Assembly (NCBI GenBank): GCA_947499955.1
Contig: CANMQI010000008.1
Coordinates: 241,641 to 305,640 of the forward strand
Length of the DNA: 64,000 bases
Direction: 5' to 3'
Source: an uncultured Granulosicoccus sp.
Lineage (GTDB): Bacteria; Pseudomonadota; Gammaproteobacteria; Granulosicoccales; Granulosicoccaceae
The notes below the pieces were generated by a model. That model was not told where the DNA came from. It did not search any database and saw only the letters and a program-made list of their open reading frames with translations. The translations under genes were made by a program, and so were the position numbers. This document shows positions 8,396-17,186 of the stretch, in pieces. How positions within the stretch are numbered: the stretch's first letter is position 1; each line of letters begins with the position of its first letter.

Positions 8396-9322
8396 CTATT
8401 CGATGATCAATTTGTTCAGCGTGTGCTTGTCGGTATTGTCTTCAATGACCGGCTCACGTCCTCCTCTTAATACGGAATTCCCTTCATACAGACCACGTTG
8501 ATCGACAGGAGGTGGGTTCAACCAGTCACCTTCCTTCATCTGACCGCTTTGTCCGTACGCATCGAGAGCGTTCTGGTAGCAGACCAGTCTGACATGTTCT
8601 TCCGGTATGCCGCGTTCCAGCGCCAGCGCGGCAGTCTTGGCAACACCCAAGGGCTCCGAGATTCCCCAGTCGCAGGCAGAATCGACCATGATTCGTTCGG
8701 CACCGTATTCCGCCAGAATGTCGACCATGCGGCTGTTACCCATCTTGGTGGACGGGTAGATGGAGAAAGCGGCCCAGAAACCTCGGTCAAGCACTTCTCG
8801 TACGGTCTCTTCATTGTTGTGATCCACAATGATCTTCGATGGATCCATGCCGTGTTCGATGCAGACGTCCATGGAGCGTGATGTGCCTCGCTTCTTGTCT
8901 CTGTGGGGGGTATGGATCATCACTGGCAAGTCCAGTTCCTTGGCAAGCTCCAATTGTGCTCTGAAATACTTGTCTTCAAGCTCTGTCTGCTCGTCATAGC
9001 CGATCTCGCCAATGGCCACGACACCTTCCTTCAAGGCAAATTGCGGCAGTATCTCCATGACCGCCTCAGCCAGTTCTTCGTTGTTGGCTTCCTTGGAATT
9101 GAGTCCGATCGTGCAATAGTGGCGAATTCCGAATTGTCCGGCACGGAAGCGTTCGAAGCCGATGATGGAAGATAGATAGTCCATGTAGGTGGCTACATGG
9201 GTACGAGGCTGACCCAGCCAGAAAGCGGGCTCGATGACAGCAACAACGCCGGCTTTCGCCATGGCTTCGTAATCATCTGTGACACGCGAAATCATGTGCG
9301 CGTGCGGGTCGATAAACATCAT
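8396..9322 (-). CDS. eboB: EboB, TatD-family metal-dependent hydrolase
   Basis: A 308-residue amidohydrolase-fold protein. Metal ligands are seen as DPHAHM (residues 5-10), GEIGYDE, MIHTPH, DHNNEE and DSACDWG, in the same order as TatD-like hydrolases. The family called EboB in ebo loci is this TatD-like protein. It lies 43 bp after eboA and 15 bp before idi in a compact minus-strand operon. Two ATG codons are adjacent at the start; either may be used. The substrate is unknown. No signal peptide is seen, so it should work in the cytoplasm. Confidence 0.88.
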   Translation of the reverse strand: MMFIDPHAHMISRVTDDYEAMAKAGVVAVIEPAFWLGQPRTHVATYMDYLSSIIGFERFRAGQFGIRHYCTIGLNSKEANNEELAEAVMEILPQFALKEGVVAIGEIGYDEQTELEDKYFRAQLELAKELDLPVMIHTPHRDKKRGTSRSMDVCIEHGMDPSKIIVDHNNEETVREVLDRGFWAAFSIYPSTKMGNSRMVDILAEYGAERIMVDSACDWGISEPLGVAKTAALALERGIPEEHVRLVCYQNALDAYGQSGQMKEGDWLNPPPVDQRGLYEGNSVLRGGREPVIEDNTDKHTLNKLIIE

Positions 9323-9365
9323 GTGCCGAGTTCCTGACTATCGCTTGACGCCCGCCGGAGGCGTG

Positions 9366-10250
9366 TCATGCAAGTTGATTGATTTGTCTGTCGATAGAGT
9401 CCCACGACAGTTCTCCATTGGCAACTGCCAGTAACTGTTGAGGGTAATTCTCGAGGTATTGCTCTGCGCGTGGATCAGGGCAAGTGCTCAGGGCGAGTAC
9501 GGCTCCCTGTTGTTCGAGCGGGTCATCTGATTCCAGTGCTTTTCGCAGGTCGTCGATCATGTCATCCTTCGCAAAGGGACCCACGCAACGCCAGAGCTCA
9601 GGCGTCACGGGGCGGTTGGCTGACCAGCGCTCATGGGCATAGTCACACAGTATACGAGCCAACTCGGGGTTGGCCCTTTCGTCGAGCCCCTGAATCGGGT
9701 AGAGCGTACTGTCGACAAACAAGGCCTTCAGGACCATGTGATTCCAGCGCAGTTCGGAGAAATGGTTGGCCGGGTAGGGGTTGTTGTGTGCAATCGCTTC
9801 GAATACAGCGCGCATATTGGTGCGCAGACCTTCACCGATCTGTTTGTCCAGTACATCGGACTGGGGGTAGAGGGCTGTTCCGCGGTACAGGGAAATGGTT
9901 TCACCAAGATCTGCCGTCTGGCACATGGACTTGAACAATTGTCCGAAGTCACGATTGGTCTGCTGCGCAATGGAGCAAAGCAGCAACACTCTGGCTGTCA
10001 TGTCGATGCTCCAGCCAGAGAGTTTCCAACCGGTGGCGAGCGTGCCTGCTGTGGCATTTTCTTCGCTGGTGGCAGCCAGATCCTGGCGACCAAGTCGCCG
10101 GGGTATGAGCCCGAAGGTAATGTGGATGTCCCGCAGGCTGTCTTCATTGTTCAACAGGGCCAGTCGTTCCTGCAGCCAGTTGTACTGGTCAGCGGGCAAG
10201 CGCTCTTTCAACAGGGTATCGAGAAAGCCTGTGGCTGTTGTCGTATTCAT
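9366..10250 (-). CDS. eboA: EboA-family protein
   Basis: A helical soluble protein with no known catalytic motif. Features such as YNWLQERLALL, TGWKLSGWSIDMTARVLLL, the LPQ-like TALYPQ segment and RSNMRAVFEAIAHNNPYP-type helices match what I recall of EboA proteins. The start is uncertain: ATG at 10250 gives 294 residues and no overlap, while a GTG at 10313 would add 21 low-complexity residues and overlap the end of eboD by 28 bp. Neither has a strong ribosome site, so translation may be coupled to eboD. EboA proteins occur only with other ebo genes; their biochemical role is unknown. Confidence 0.82.
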   Translation of the reverse strand: MNTTTATGFLDTLLKERLPADQYNWLQERLALLNNEDSLRDIHITFGLIPRRLGRQDLAATSEENATAGTLATGWKLSGWSIDMTARVLLLCSIAQQTNRDFGQLFKSMCQTADLGETISLYRGTALYPQSDVLDKQIGEGLRTNMRAVFEAIAHNNPYPANHFSELRWNHMVLKALFVDSTLYPIQGLDERANPELARILCDYAHERWSANRPVTPELWRCVGPFAKDDMIDDLRKALESDDPLEQQGAVLALSTCPDPRAEQYLENYPQQLLAVANGELSWDSIDRQINQLA

Positions 10251-10285
10251 CGCGGGCGTAGAGGGTGTCGGTGAGTCGATTGAGG

Positions 10286-11485
10286 TTACTTGCCGCAGCG
10301 TAGCTTGAGCCACTGGATGGCATCGGCTACCAGGTCGGTGTCCATCTTGTGAACTTCAATGCCGATACCCAGCGCTGTGAGCAGGGTGATGGTCAATTCA
10401 CCTCCGAGGTGTTCACGGAAATCAGTCAGCCCCTGGATGACATCCAGCTCGCCAACGCTGTTTCTTGTTTCCAGTGCGGGGTGCCACAGCTTGAAACCGA
10501 AATGTTCCAGTAGAAAACAGATGCGTTCCTCACTGCCTTCGGGGAGCAGGCCGCTCAGCACGGAGTAACGTGCATCCAGGGCTATACCGATAGCAACCGC
10601 TTCACCATGTCGCAAGTGGTAGCGAGTCAGCGTCTCCAGACGATGGGCTGCCCAATGCCCGAAATCCAGCGGTCGAGCACTGCCCGTTTCAAAGGGGTCT
10701 CCGCCCTGGCCGATCTGCGCCATGTGCAGCTCGGCGCAACGTCGGATCATGTATTGCATGGCGTCAGCCTCGAAAGTGGCCAGGCGATCAGCATTCTCTT
10801 CAAGCCAGCTGTAGAAGACAGGATCACGAATCAATGCAACCTTGACGGCTTCAGCCATGCCGGCCACCTTGTCTCTCACAGGCAGCTGTTCGATGAAGCT
10901 GTAATCGTTGAGTACAGCGAAAGGCGGGCTGAAGGTACCGATATAGTTTTTCTGGCCAAACAGATTTACACCGTTCTTGACGCCTACTCCGGAATCGTTC
11001 TGAGACAGTACGGTGCTGGGTACTCGTATATGTCTGATACCCCGATGTGAAGTCGCCGCCACCAGGCCCACCGCATCCAGTAATGCACCGCCCCCAATGC
11101 CCACCACGAAAGAGTGACGGTCAATGTGATGATCAACTATCACCTTCTGCATTTTCTCCACGAAATGCAGGTCGGATTTGATGGTCTCGCCGCCAGGGAC
11201 AGTCGTCGGTTCGCTCACCAGTTCCAGTTGTTGACTGTGAGCCTTGGCATATTGCTGGATGCTGGTAATCAGTTGCGGTTGTGCGTCTGCCAGTCCTTCA
11301 TCGACAAATACCACAAAACGATGCTGTTTCCGTGGCTCCTGCAGGCTCATGGTATCTACCAGCAAGGGGTTGTCGGGGTTGAACAGATTCTGCGTGAAGG
11401 AGACTGGAAAGCGGTAGGGCACACTGAATTCCTGCCAGGACGTTGTGGTCTGAGTGGTGTGGGCTTGCCGGAGTTCTTCAGTCAT
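10286..11485 (-). CDS. eboD: EboD, 3-dehydroquinate synthase-like protein
   Basis: A 399-residue protein of the dehydroquinate synthase/glycerol dehydrogenase-like fold. NAD-binding segments are GIGGGALLDAVGLVAA and a STVLSQNDSGVGVKNGVN loop; likely metal ligands are the glutamate of GMAEAVKVALI and the histidines of FGHWAAHRLE and LRHGEAVAIG. The N-terminus (VPYRFPVSFTQNLF) is longer than in AroB and is typical of the ebo-linked paralogue, so this is unlikely to be the shikimate enzyme. It is the first gene of the eboD-eboA-eboB-idi operon, with its promoter presumably in 11486-11660. Confidence 0.87.
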   Translation of the reverse strand: MTEELRQAHTTQTTTSWQEFSVPYRFPVSFTQNLFNPDNPLLVDTMSLQEPRKQHRFVVFVDEGLADAQPQLITSIQQYAKAHSQQLELVSEPTTVPGGETIKSDLHFVEKMQKVIVDHHIDRHSFVVGIGGGALLDAVGLVAATSHRGIRHIRVPSTVLSQNDSGVGVKNGVNLFGQKNYIGTFSPPFAVLNDYSFIEQLPVRDKVAGMAEAVKVALIRDPVFYSWLEENADRLATFEADAMQYMIRRCAELHMAQIGQGGDPFETGSARPLDFGHWAAHRLETLTRYHLRHGEAVAIGIALDARYSVLSGLLPEGSEERICFLLEHFGFKLWHPALETRNSVGELDVIQGLTDFREHLGGELTITLLTALGIGIEVHKMDTDLVADAIQWLKLRCGK

Positions 11486-11660
11486 CAGTACTACCTGTCA
11501 AGTGTCGGAGGTGGTTACAGCCGGATAGTGAGCGAGTAACTAACCGGTGACGTTATTCTTCATCATAGCCCCGAACATGCAGGAGGCATAGACGCTCCTG
11601 AGAACCAGCAAGAGGTGCGCCGTGAAACTGTGACAATTTGTCTTGCTTGTTGTAAGTTTG

Positions 11661-12032
11661 ATGCAATCAATACCGGCTGAAACGACCTTGAAGTATATCA
11701 ACCTTGTTATCTGCATCCTGATGTTGATGTTCATCGGCGTTCAGTACAACGATCCGGATGGACTGATGTGGATGGCAATCTATGCCGTGCCGGCACTGTG
11801 GGCCGGGCTGGGGTTCTTCAACAAGCGCTTGTTTCAGGTGCTGTTGGACAAGGGGTTGATGATCGTATCGCTGATCGCAGCGATTGCTGGTATGGCGTAT
11901 TTCTGGCCTACCACATCACACTGGTGGGCCTCGGAAGTCTGGTGGGAAACCGAGACAGCCAGAGAAGGCATGGGCATGATGATTGCCACCGTGGCTTTGC
12001 TGATAACCTGGGCAGCCGGGCGACGACGTTGA
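11661..12032 (+). CDS. TMEM220-family small membrane protein
   Basis: A 123-residue protein with four predicted membrane helices. The segment FIGVQYNDPDGLMWMAIYA near the N-terminus is the signature of the TMEM220 family. Function is unknown in any organism I can name. I chose ATG 11661; an in-frame TTG at 11643 lies just upstream. It is divergent from the eboD operon but nothing shows that it takes part in that system. Confidence 0.8.
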   Translation: MQSIPAETTLKYINLVICILMLMFIGVQYNDPDGLMWMAIYAVPALWAGLGFFNKRLFQVLLDKGLMIVSLIAAIAGMAYFWPTTSHWWASEVWWETETAREGMGMMIATVALLITWAAGRRR

Positions 12033-12136
12033 CTGCACGTGGTTGTGTCGTGGCGTGACGCGCCTGGTTCATCATCGACTCGACAGGTGCTCAGGGTCGA
12101 GGCGCGCATCGCGCCTGCAGACTTTTTTCGTTGAAT

Positions 12137-12168
12137 AAAAAAAGGCCTTCAGTGAGTCACTGAAGGCC
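12137..12168 (-). terminator. Strong rho-independent terminator of the putative sRNA
   Basis: A perfect 25-bp palindrome (12144-12168) gives a 10-12 bp stem, followed on the minus strand by seven T residues (12137-12143). This is the best intrinsic terminator in the window, and no protein gene on the minus strand ends nearby, which argues for a non-coding transcript. Confidence 0.9.
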
Positions 12169-12425
12169 CGGTGCCGTCCATGGCGACGGTGGGTCTGGCG
12201 TTGAGCTTCATTGCTCGTTCCGGCTCTATCCCTGAGCCGGTTCTCCTCCTGAGTGTGCCGTATCCACCTGCAACATCCTTTTGGTCTGGTCCTCCTTGGC
12301 CTTGCTGCTAGAGACCTTCCGATTCCCTCCGAACATTGCTGCGCTCTTCCCTGACCGCAATTGCATTGTCCGAGAACAGCTGAGGGGGGTCCATAGGAAA
12401 AAGCTTCTTCTTTTGTAGGAAAATT
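12137..12425 (-). ncRNA. Putative CsrB/RsmZ-type small RNA (CsrA-sequestering)
   Basis: No credible protein frame fits here, but the minus strand reads like a regulatory RNA. About fifteen GGA triplets occur in roughly 280 bases, several as AGGA, AGGGA or doubled GGAGGA. One sits in the loop of a perfect 7-bp hairpin (CCGGCTC / GAGCCGG, 12220-12240), the way CsrA binding sites are presented in CsrB and RsmZ. The RNA would end at a strong rho-independent terminator (12137-12168). The 5' end is a guess: I place it near 12425. A TGTAAG half-site, as in GacA/UvrY boxes, lies upstream on the same strand (12508-12513). A CDS on this strand is rejected because it would contain the terminator. Confidence 0.6.
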
Positions 12426-12514
12426 CTGATTACCGCAGAACTGTGACCAGGCAGGCACTCCACTCGCCAACGAGTCGACATTTCTCCCCCATCTGAAATT
12501 TCAACAACTTACAG

Positions 12515-12766
12515 GGGTCGGACCACGAAACGCCAATATGAGACCTGATTCTCGTATTGGGCCTGGATCAGTGGTGGTAAGCGATGCAAGCGCTGGGTTA
12601 GATGTGTCAGTTTGCAGTTCATCGGCAGGCAGCACAGGGAGGGGGTGGAGCTGCGAGAACGCGTTAACAGGGCTTGATTGGGCCTGTTTTCAGTTGAATA
12701 AGGGTGGAGAATGCCGGTTTGTGTGGGGCTTGTTCAATATTATCAATGACATGTGGTGGTCCGACC
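12515..12766. repeat. Possible MITE-like segment with 12-bp terminal inverted repeats
   Basis: The 12-bp sequence GGGTCGGACCAC at the left end reappears as its reverse complement GTGGTCCGACCC at the right end, about 250 bp apart. No gene is convincing between them. The size and ends suggest a small non-autonomous mobile element, but no target-site duplication was found and no matching transposase is in the window. The rest of the 12033-12782 gap is the sRNA and short spacer DNA. Confidence 0.4.
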
Positions 12767-12782
12767 CGATGGGGGCTGGGGG

Positions 12783-13514
12783 TTAGCGTTCCTGGTTGGA
12801 GAAGGCGGCGAATTGCCAGTGGCGGATGGCGAGGAGCATGGTGGTGCCGTGCTTCTGGGTGTGGTCCAGTTTTCGGTCGTCGCGGGCCAGGTCGTCGAAC
12901 AGGGTGCCAGCGGCCTGCAGGCGCTGAACCAGCAGGCTGAATGTGTGGTGGGATATATCTCCGCTGCGTGCCACCAGCTCGGCTGTCTCCTCGTTGAAGT
13001 CTGCGTTGAGAAATTCCCCCTGCACTTGCTGACGAAAGTAACGTTCGATCGGACCATCAGGTTGCCAGTGAAAGTTCGGGCTGATCAGTGCTCGTATCCG
13101 GTTGCCGGGTAACAGCTCGGCAACTTTCATGCGATCCAGTTCCGCCAGCCGTTGAATGCATTGGGACTCGCTGATGTTGTATTTGGTCAGTATCTGATCA
13201 AAGCCCCAATGATTGACGACGCAATAGGCAACCAGCAACAACTGCGGATTGCCGACCAGGCGCTCTTCTTGTTCGATGGTCAGTTGTTCGAGCACTTCGC
13301 GTCTCTCTTTGGCCAGATTGGCTAGCTCGGAGAAGTCCAGTTCAAGGATTTCACACAGTTGGTCGAGTCGTTTCAGGGTGAAGTTGCCATTGGCAAACAT
13401 CTGCTTCACGGCTGACTCGGACAAGCTCAGAGAGGCTGCCAGATCCTTGTAGGCGATACCGCGGCGTTTGAGCTCCATCTTCAAGGCGCCAACCAGTCGT
13501 CCTGATTGCTTCAT
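12783..13514 (-). CDS. XRE-family HTH transcriptional regulator
   Basis: A 243-residue protein. Residues about 8-60 form a Cro/C1-type helix-turn-helix (GIAYKDLAASLSLSESAVKQMF), with LDQLCEILELDFSEL after it. The C-terminal 180 residues are mixed helical with a winged-helix look (YNISESQCIQRLAELDRM) and no enzyme motif. It is divergent from the PspA-like gene at 13639 and the two starts are about 125 bp apart, so it probably controls itself and that operon. Specific family beyond XRE is not recognised. Confidence 0.85.
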   Translation of the reverse strand: MKQSGRLVGALKMELKRRGIAYKDLAASLSLSESAVKQMFANGNFTLKRLDQLCEILELDFSELANLAKERREVLEQLTIEQEERLVGNPQLLLVAYCVVNHWGFDQILTKYNISESQCIQRLAELDRMKVAELLPGNRIRALISPNFHWQPDGPIERYFRQQVQGEFLNADFNEETAELVARSGDISHHTFSLLVQRLQAAGTLFDDLARDDRKLDHTQKHGTTMLLAIRHWQFAAFSNQER

Positions 13515-13638
13515 GAGTCAAAGGTTCTGTATTTTTGTACCGAGTGGCTAGTTTATCTGCACTTTGATGGCCAAAGTTGTCACGTGCAGACTGTTTGAAG
13601 ACACTTCACCGTACTTTTCAAACAATGGAAGGACGGAC

Positions 13639-14298
13639 ATGAAGTTATTCACACGTATCTCAGCCACTCTCAATGCCAGCGCCGAGTCCGCTGTCTCGCG
13701 CTTTGAAAATCATGAGGCGATAGCGGATAGCGCTCTGCAGACCATTCGTCAGAATGCGTCTGAAGCCCGGGTGAGGCACCAACGAGTCGTCAGAGACGGG
13801 GAGCAGATCCGCCGCAGTATTCACGGCCTGAATCAACAGATCGAACAGTGGAGCAGCCGGGCAAAGGCCAGTGCCGCGAATGATGAAAGTCGTGCGCTGG
13901 CCTGTCTGGAGAGGCGTGCATCGTGCCGCAAGCAATTGGCTCAGGCAGAGGAGGCGCTACGCCAGCACACAGCACTCGAGGCTCGTGCCAGTTCGAATCT
14001 GGAGCAGATGCAAGCTCGTCTGGAGCAGGTCACCTTGCAGCGTAATCAATTGCGATCACGTGAATCGGTAGCCAAGGCCAGCAGAGCATTGAATGCGGTT
14101 GATGGCAAAGGCGCTGCTGGAATCAATGAACTGTTCGAACGCTGGGAGGTAACCATCGGCGAGTCTGAAATTCACAATGAAGTGCATGCGAGTGCGGCGG
14201 ACCCTCTGGCGCATGAGTTCGAAAATGAGGAAAAGCGCGCGGGTCTGCAGATGGAACTTGAAGAACTGATGCGAGGAGATTCCAATGACAATCAATGA
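13639..14298 (+). CDS. PspA/IM30-like coiled-coil protein
   Basis: A 219-residue, almost entirely helical, charged protein. The opening MKLFTRISATLNASAESAVSRFENHEAI and the long coiled coil with regular Q/E/R spacing resemble phage-shock-protein A homologues, which bind the inner face of stressed membranes. ATG 13639 has a GGACGGA site just upstream; an earlier ATG at 13567 would add about 24 unlike residues. It overlaps the next gene by 14 bp, which links it to a large membrane protein. Similarity is judged by eye, and the usual PspA partners (PspB, PspC, PspF) are absent. Confidence 0.65.
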   Translation: MKLFTRISATLNASAESAVSRFENHEAIADSALQTIRQNASEARVRHQRVVRDGEQIRRSIHGLNQQIEQWSSRAKASAANDESRALACLERRASCRKQLAQAEEALRQHTALEARASSNLEQMQARLEQVTLQRNQLRSRESVAKASRALNAVDGKGAAGINELFERWEVTIGESEIHNEVHASAADPLAHEFENEEKRAGLQMELEELMRGDSNDNQ

Positions 14299-15865
14299 GA
14301 GCGAATACACCGTGAAGGTGGATACTCATTCAACACGGTTGATGGGGCCGCCGAAGCCGGTTTCAGCGAAGATCCTCGATGACCACGATCACCCGGTCAC
14401 TGTGCGGGACGTATCAATAGGGAAATCTGGCGACGAACAGAATCCATCTGGTGAGATGGCAGAGCCATCGAAGTCGTCAGTCATGGCGTCTGTCATACGG
14501 TCTATCGTTCGTACAGCGTCACTGGCAGAGTTTGTGCGCTTCTTCGGTGCCGGCATGATCGTATTTGCCCTGTCGCTGTTTCTTCTGCAGGGTGTGGATG
14601 CAACCAATGACCTGCAGCGGTTTCATCTGTTGCTGCTACAGACCGGTCTGTTGGGGGTGTCCGGTTTTGCGGTGGGCTATCTGCTGAAGGAGCCACGTGG
14701 TGCCAGAGTATTCTTTTCACTGGGTCTGATGTCGATACCCGCCAACATGGCTGTGTTGGGGGCGATGATCTACTCAGTCGTGAATGCGGGCGAGTTGACA
14801 ACGCATTATCCCGAGTATGCCAACTGGCAGGCCAGCAACCTGAGCGAGATAGCCACCGCATTGGCCACCGGCGCAGTGGTACTCGTGCCGATGGCCTTGT
14901 TCGCTTTCTCCATCTTTGCACGCCAGTCTCGAGTCTGGCTCAGCGCAGGCTACCTTGTGTCGTCGGTGGTACTTCTGATACCCGTTCGAGGCACATTCAT
15001 GATTACCGTCATGGCCGGTCTGCTTGTCACGGGGATACTGCTGTTGATTCGTCGTCAGCGTGCATCACGTGAAATGGTGCTGACCGCTGGAGAGCGATTC
15101 GCCCAACTGCTGCTGTTCTTGCCACCTGTCTTGATGGTCGTACGCTCTGCCATGTTGTACTCCAGCGAGTTCAGTATGCTGGTGTCCCTGTTCAGCATTG
15201 CCTATCTGGTGCTGAGATTCTCCAGCAAGCAATTGAAGGCACCCTCGTGGTTTGCCAACTGCGTGCATCTGTTCACTGCCCTGGCTGCCGTCTTTCTGGC
15301 AGGCCTGCTCAGTTCACTGGTGGTGACAAGCGGCCTGTTCATGGCGCCCAGTCTGGCATTCTGTCTGATACTGGGTGTCCTGCTGCTGGACTTGTCCAGA
15401 TTGGTTCCCAGTGCTGCAGTTCGCTGGTGGATGCATCTGGGATGGACGCTTCTCTGCGTTCCTGCCTTCATTGGCAACCATGTCTTTCTGGCAGGTGCTG
15501 CATCCATCATCGTGACGCTGTTGATCTGTACGCTGATGATAGTGTCAGGTGTCTGGTTCAAGACCCGGCTGGTAACAATCCTTGGCATTCTGGCGTTGAT
15601 GGGCAACGTTCTGATACAGGGCAGCTACATGACGCATCTGTTGTTCACGAGCAACTGGATGACCCTGGCCGCTGCTGGCGCGGTGATCGTGGTTGTCGGT
15701 TCACTGATTGAACGTTACGGCGTATCCGGGCGCTTGAAAATACAATCCTGGATGCGAGTGCATCAAGCAGAAAACCTGCTCAAGACGGCAGTCAAAGAGG
15801 CTGAGGGGGCAGCAGCTGGTGTGACAATTGATGACAGCGCTGAGCCAGAGAACCTGGCAGCCTGA
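14285..15865 (+). CDS. Polytopic membrane protein of unknown function
   Basis: A 526-residue protein. The first 75 residues are polar and probably cytoplasmic; residues about 80-490 hold at least eleven hydrophobic segments; the last 40 are polar and rich in A/E. I recognise no family. Its start lies 14 bp inside the PspA-like gene, so the two proteins are made together, and the partner may act on this protein or its membrane. The transcript can end at the hairpin 15888-15916. Confidence 0.8.
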   Translation: MTINESEYTVKVDTHSTRLMGPPKPVSAKILDDHDHPVTVRDVSIGKSGDEQNPSGEMAEPSKSSVMASVIRSIVRTASLAEFVRFFGAGMIVFALSLFLLQGVDATNDLQRFHLLLLQTGLLGVSGFAVGYLLKEPRGARVFFSLGLMSIPANMAVLGAMIYSVVNAGELTTHYPEYANWQASNLSEIATALATGAVVLVPMALFAFSIFARQSRVWLSAGYLVSSVVLLIPVRGTFMITVMAGLLVTGILLLIRRQRASREMVLTAGERFAQLLLFLPPVLMVVRSAMLYSSEFSMLVSLFSIAYLVLRFSSKQLKAPSWFANCVHLFTALAAVFLAGLLSSLVVTSGLFMAPSLAFCLILGVLLLDLSRLVPSAAVRWWMHLGWTLLCVPAFIGNHVFLAGAASIIVTLLICTLMIVSGVWFKTRLVTILGILALMGNVLIQGSYMTHLLFTSNWMTLAAAGAVIVVVGSLIERYGVSGRLKIQSWMRVHQAENLLKTAVKEAEGAAAGVTIDDSAEPENLAA

Positions 15866-15887
15866 TCGCCGTCACTCAACGGCAAAA

Positions 15888-15916
15888 GGCGGCACACTCA
15901 TCAGCAGTGTGCCGCC
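15888..15916. terminator. Hairpin terminator between convergent genes
   Basis: An 11-bp perfect stem (GGCGGCACACT with AGTGTGCCGCC) and 7-base loop sit between the convergent membrane-protein and MBL-hydrolase genes. Four A residues on the left give a short T run for leftward transcripts; the right side has none. It probably serves both directions. Confidence 0.7.
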
Positions 15917-15969
15917 ATGATGCGACTCTTGAAGCTGCCTGGCCCTCGGCAGTCTTTGCAGAGAAGGGC

Positions 15970-16959
15970 TTACAGCATCATCTGGTAGCTGGTCGGTACA
16001 TAGCGATACCCACCTTCACCGCGAGTCTCCACGTATCCCATTCCGGGAAATGGCATGTGATAGCCCACGAAAGGAATCTTGTCGGCGCTCAGCATATCGA
16101 ACACTTTCTTCCTGGTTGCTGCCGCCTTGGCCTTGTCCATATCGAACTTCACTTCCCATTCCGGGTAGGCCAGCGACCAGACATAATGGTTGGCGGTGTC
16201 AGCGACCAGGGCGAGTTGCCTGCCACCGGATTCGAGCATGTACATCATGTGGCCAGGTGTGTGTCCTGTTGCCGCCATGCCGCTGATACCGGACACGACC
16301 GAGTCGCCATCACCAATGAATTCCATTTTCTCGGCAAGCGGCTGCACCTTGGCCTTGAATCCGTCGTTATCCATCTTGGCCCAGGCATCGTATTCGACTT
16401 GCCCAGCTACATACCGTGCGTTGGGAAAGGTGGGGGTTCCATCTTCGCCCGTCAATCCACCGATATGATCACCGTGCATATGGGTCAGGACGACAATCGT
16501 CACTTGCTCAGGTGAAATGCCGGCGGCAGCCAGAGGGGCTGTAATGCCCGCAGCGTTCAATCCCGTGTCGAACAGCACTACCTCGGAGCCGGTTCGAACA
16601 ACGGTCGGGGTAAAGAAGAATTGTGCCTTGTCGACTGGCAGGAAGTTGGCTTCACTGACCGCCTGAAACTCCTCCTCATCCACATTCATGCCGAAGATGC
16701 TCTGTGGGGCTTCGACGGTACGTGTCCCTGCCAACAGGGTTGACACTTCCAGATCACCCATCGTGAAGGTGTTCTTGATGGCATTGGGCTGTGCTTCGCT
16801 GCCGTGGCTATCGGCTCGGGCATTCTTCAGGCCTGCAAACACGGTCGCTGCAACCGGTAGGGCGACAGAGGCTGCCAGCAAACGTCTGCGGCTGGCGTCA
16901 GGTTGGATCCCCAGCGTGGTGGTCGTCAGGTGTTTGTTACTCATCTGCTTGTTCTCCAT
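15970..16959 (-). CDS. Tat-exported metallo-beta-lactamase-fold hydrolase
   Basis: A 329-residue protein. The N-terminus has a twin-arginine signal (DASRRRLLAASVALP, about 21-35) ending near NARADSHG. The MBL metal motif is THMHGDHIGG (H160, H162, D164, H165), followed by GHTPGHMM, an aspartate in LVADTAN and a late histidine in VGYHMPFPG, so both zinc sites look complete. Such exported hydrolases include lactonases, quorum-quenching enzymes and arylsulfatase-like relatives; the substrate is not clear. A second ATG at 16944 has GGAG nine bases upstream and could be the true start. It stands alone between two terminators or gaps. Confidence 0.87.
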   Translation of the reverse strand: MENKQMSNKHLTTTTLGIQPDASRRRLLAASVALPVAATVFAGLKNARADSHGSEAQPNAIKNTFTMGDLEVSTLLAGTRTVEAPQSIFGMNVDEEEFQAVSEANFLPVDKAQFFFTPTVVRTGSEVVLFDTGLNAAGITAPLAAAGISPEQVTIVVLTHMHGDHIGGLTGEDGTPTFPNARYVAGQVEYDAWAKMDNDGFKAKVQPLAEKMEFIGDGDSVVSGISGMAATGHTPGHMMYMLESGGRQLALVADTANHYVWSLAYPEWEVKFDMDKAKAAATRKKVFDMLSADKIPFVGYHMPFPGMGYVETRGEGGYRYVPTSYQMML

Positions 16960-17186
16960 CGGAAATGATGTCAGTGGTCAAGGTGAATGCTGTGCCAACG
17001 GTGCGGTCCTGATCGTATACGGCGACAAGTCATGACTGGATGATCAGGCCGCTCCAGTGCTCATGTTCGACCACAAGTTGACCAAATGATTCTCCACGGC
17101 GTGACGTGAACGGATCGCCACGGGAATATGCATGACGGGACAGGTCGGTTTACACTGCGTCCGATTCCTGAAGATTGAGCGGTTGC

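Noticed and set aside
10286..11485. Shikimate-pathway aroB
   Set aside because: The longer N-terminus and the operon with eboA and eboB fit the EboD paralogue, not the housekeeping enzyme.
12072..12470. Open frame on the minus strand, 132 codons
   Set aside because: It would contain a perfect palindromic terminator followed by a T run and has no protein-like features; the region fits a small RNA better.
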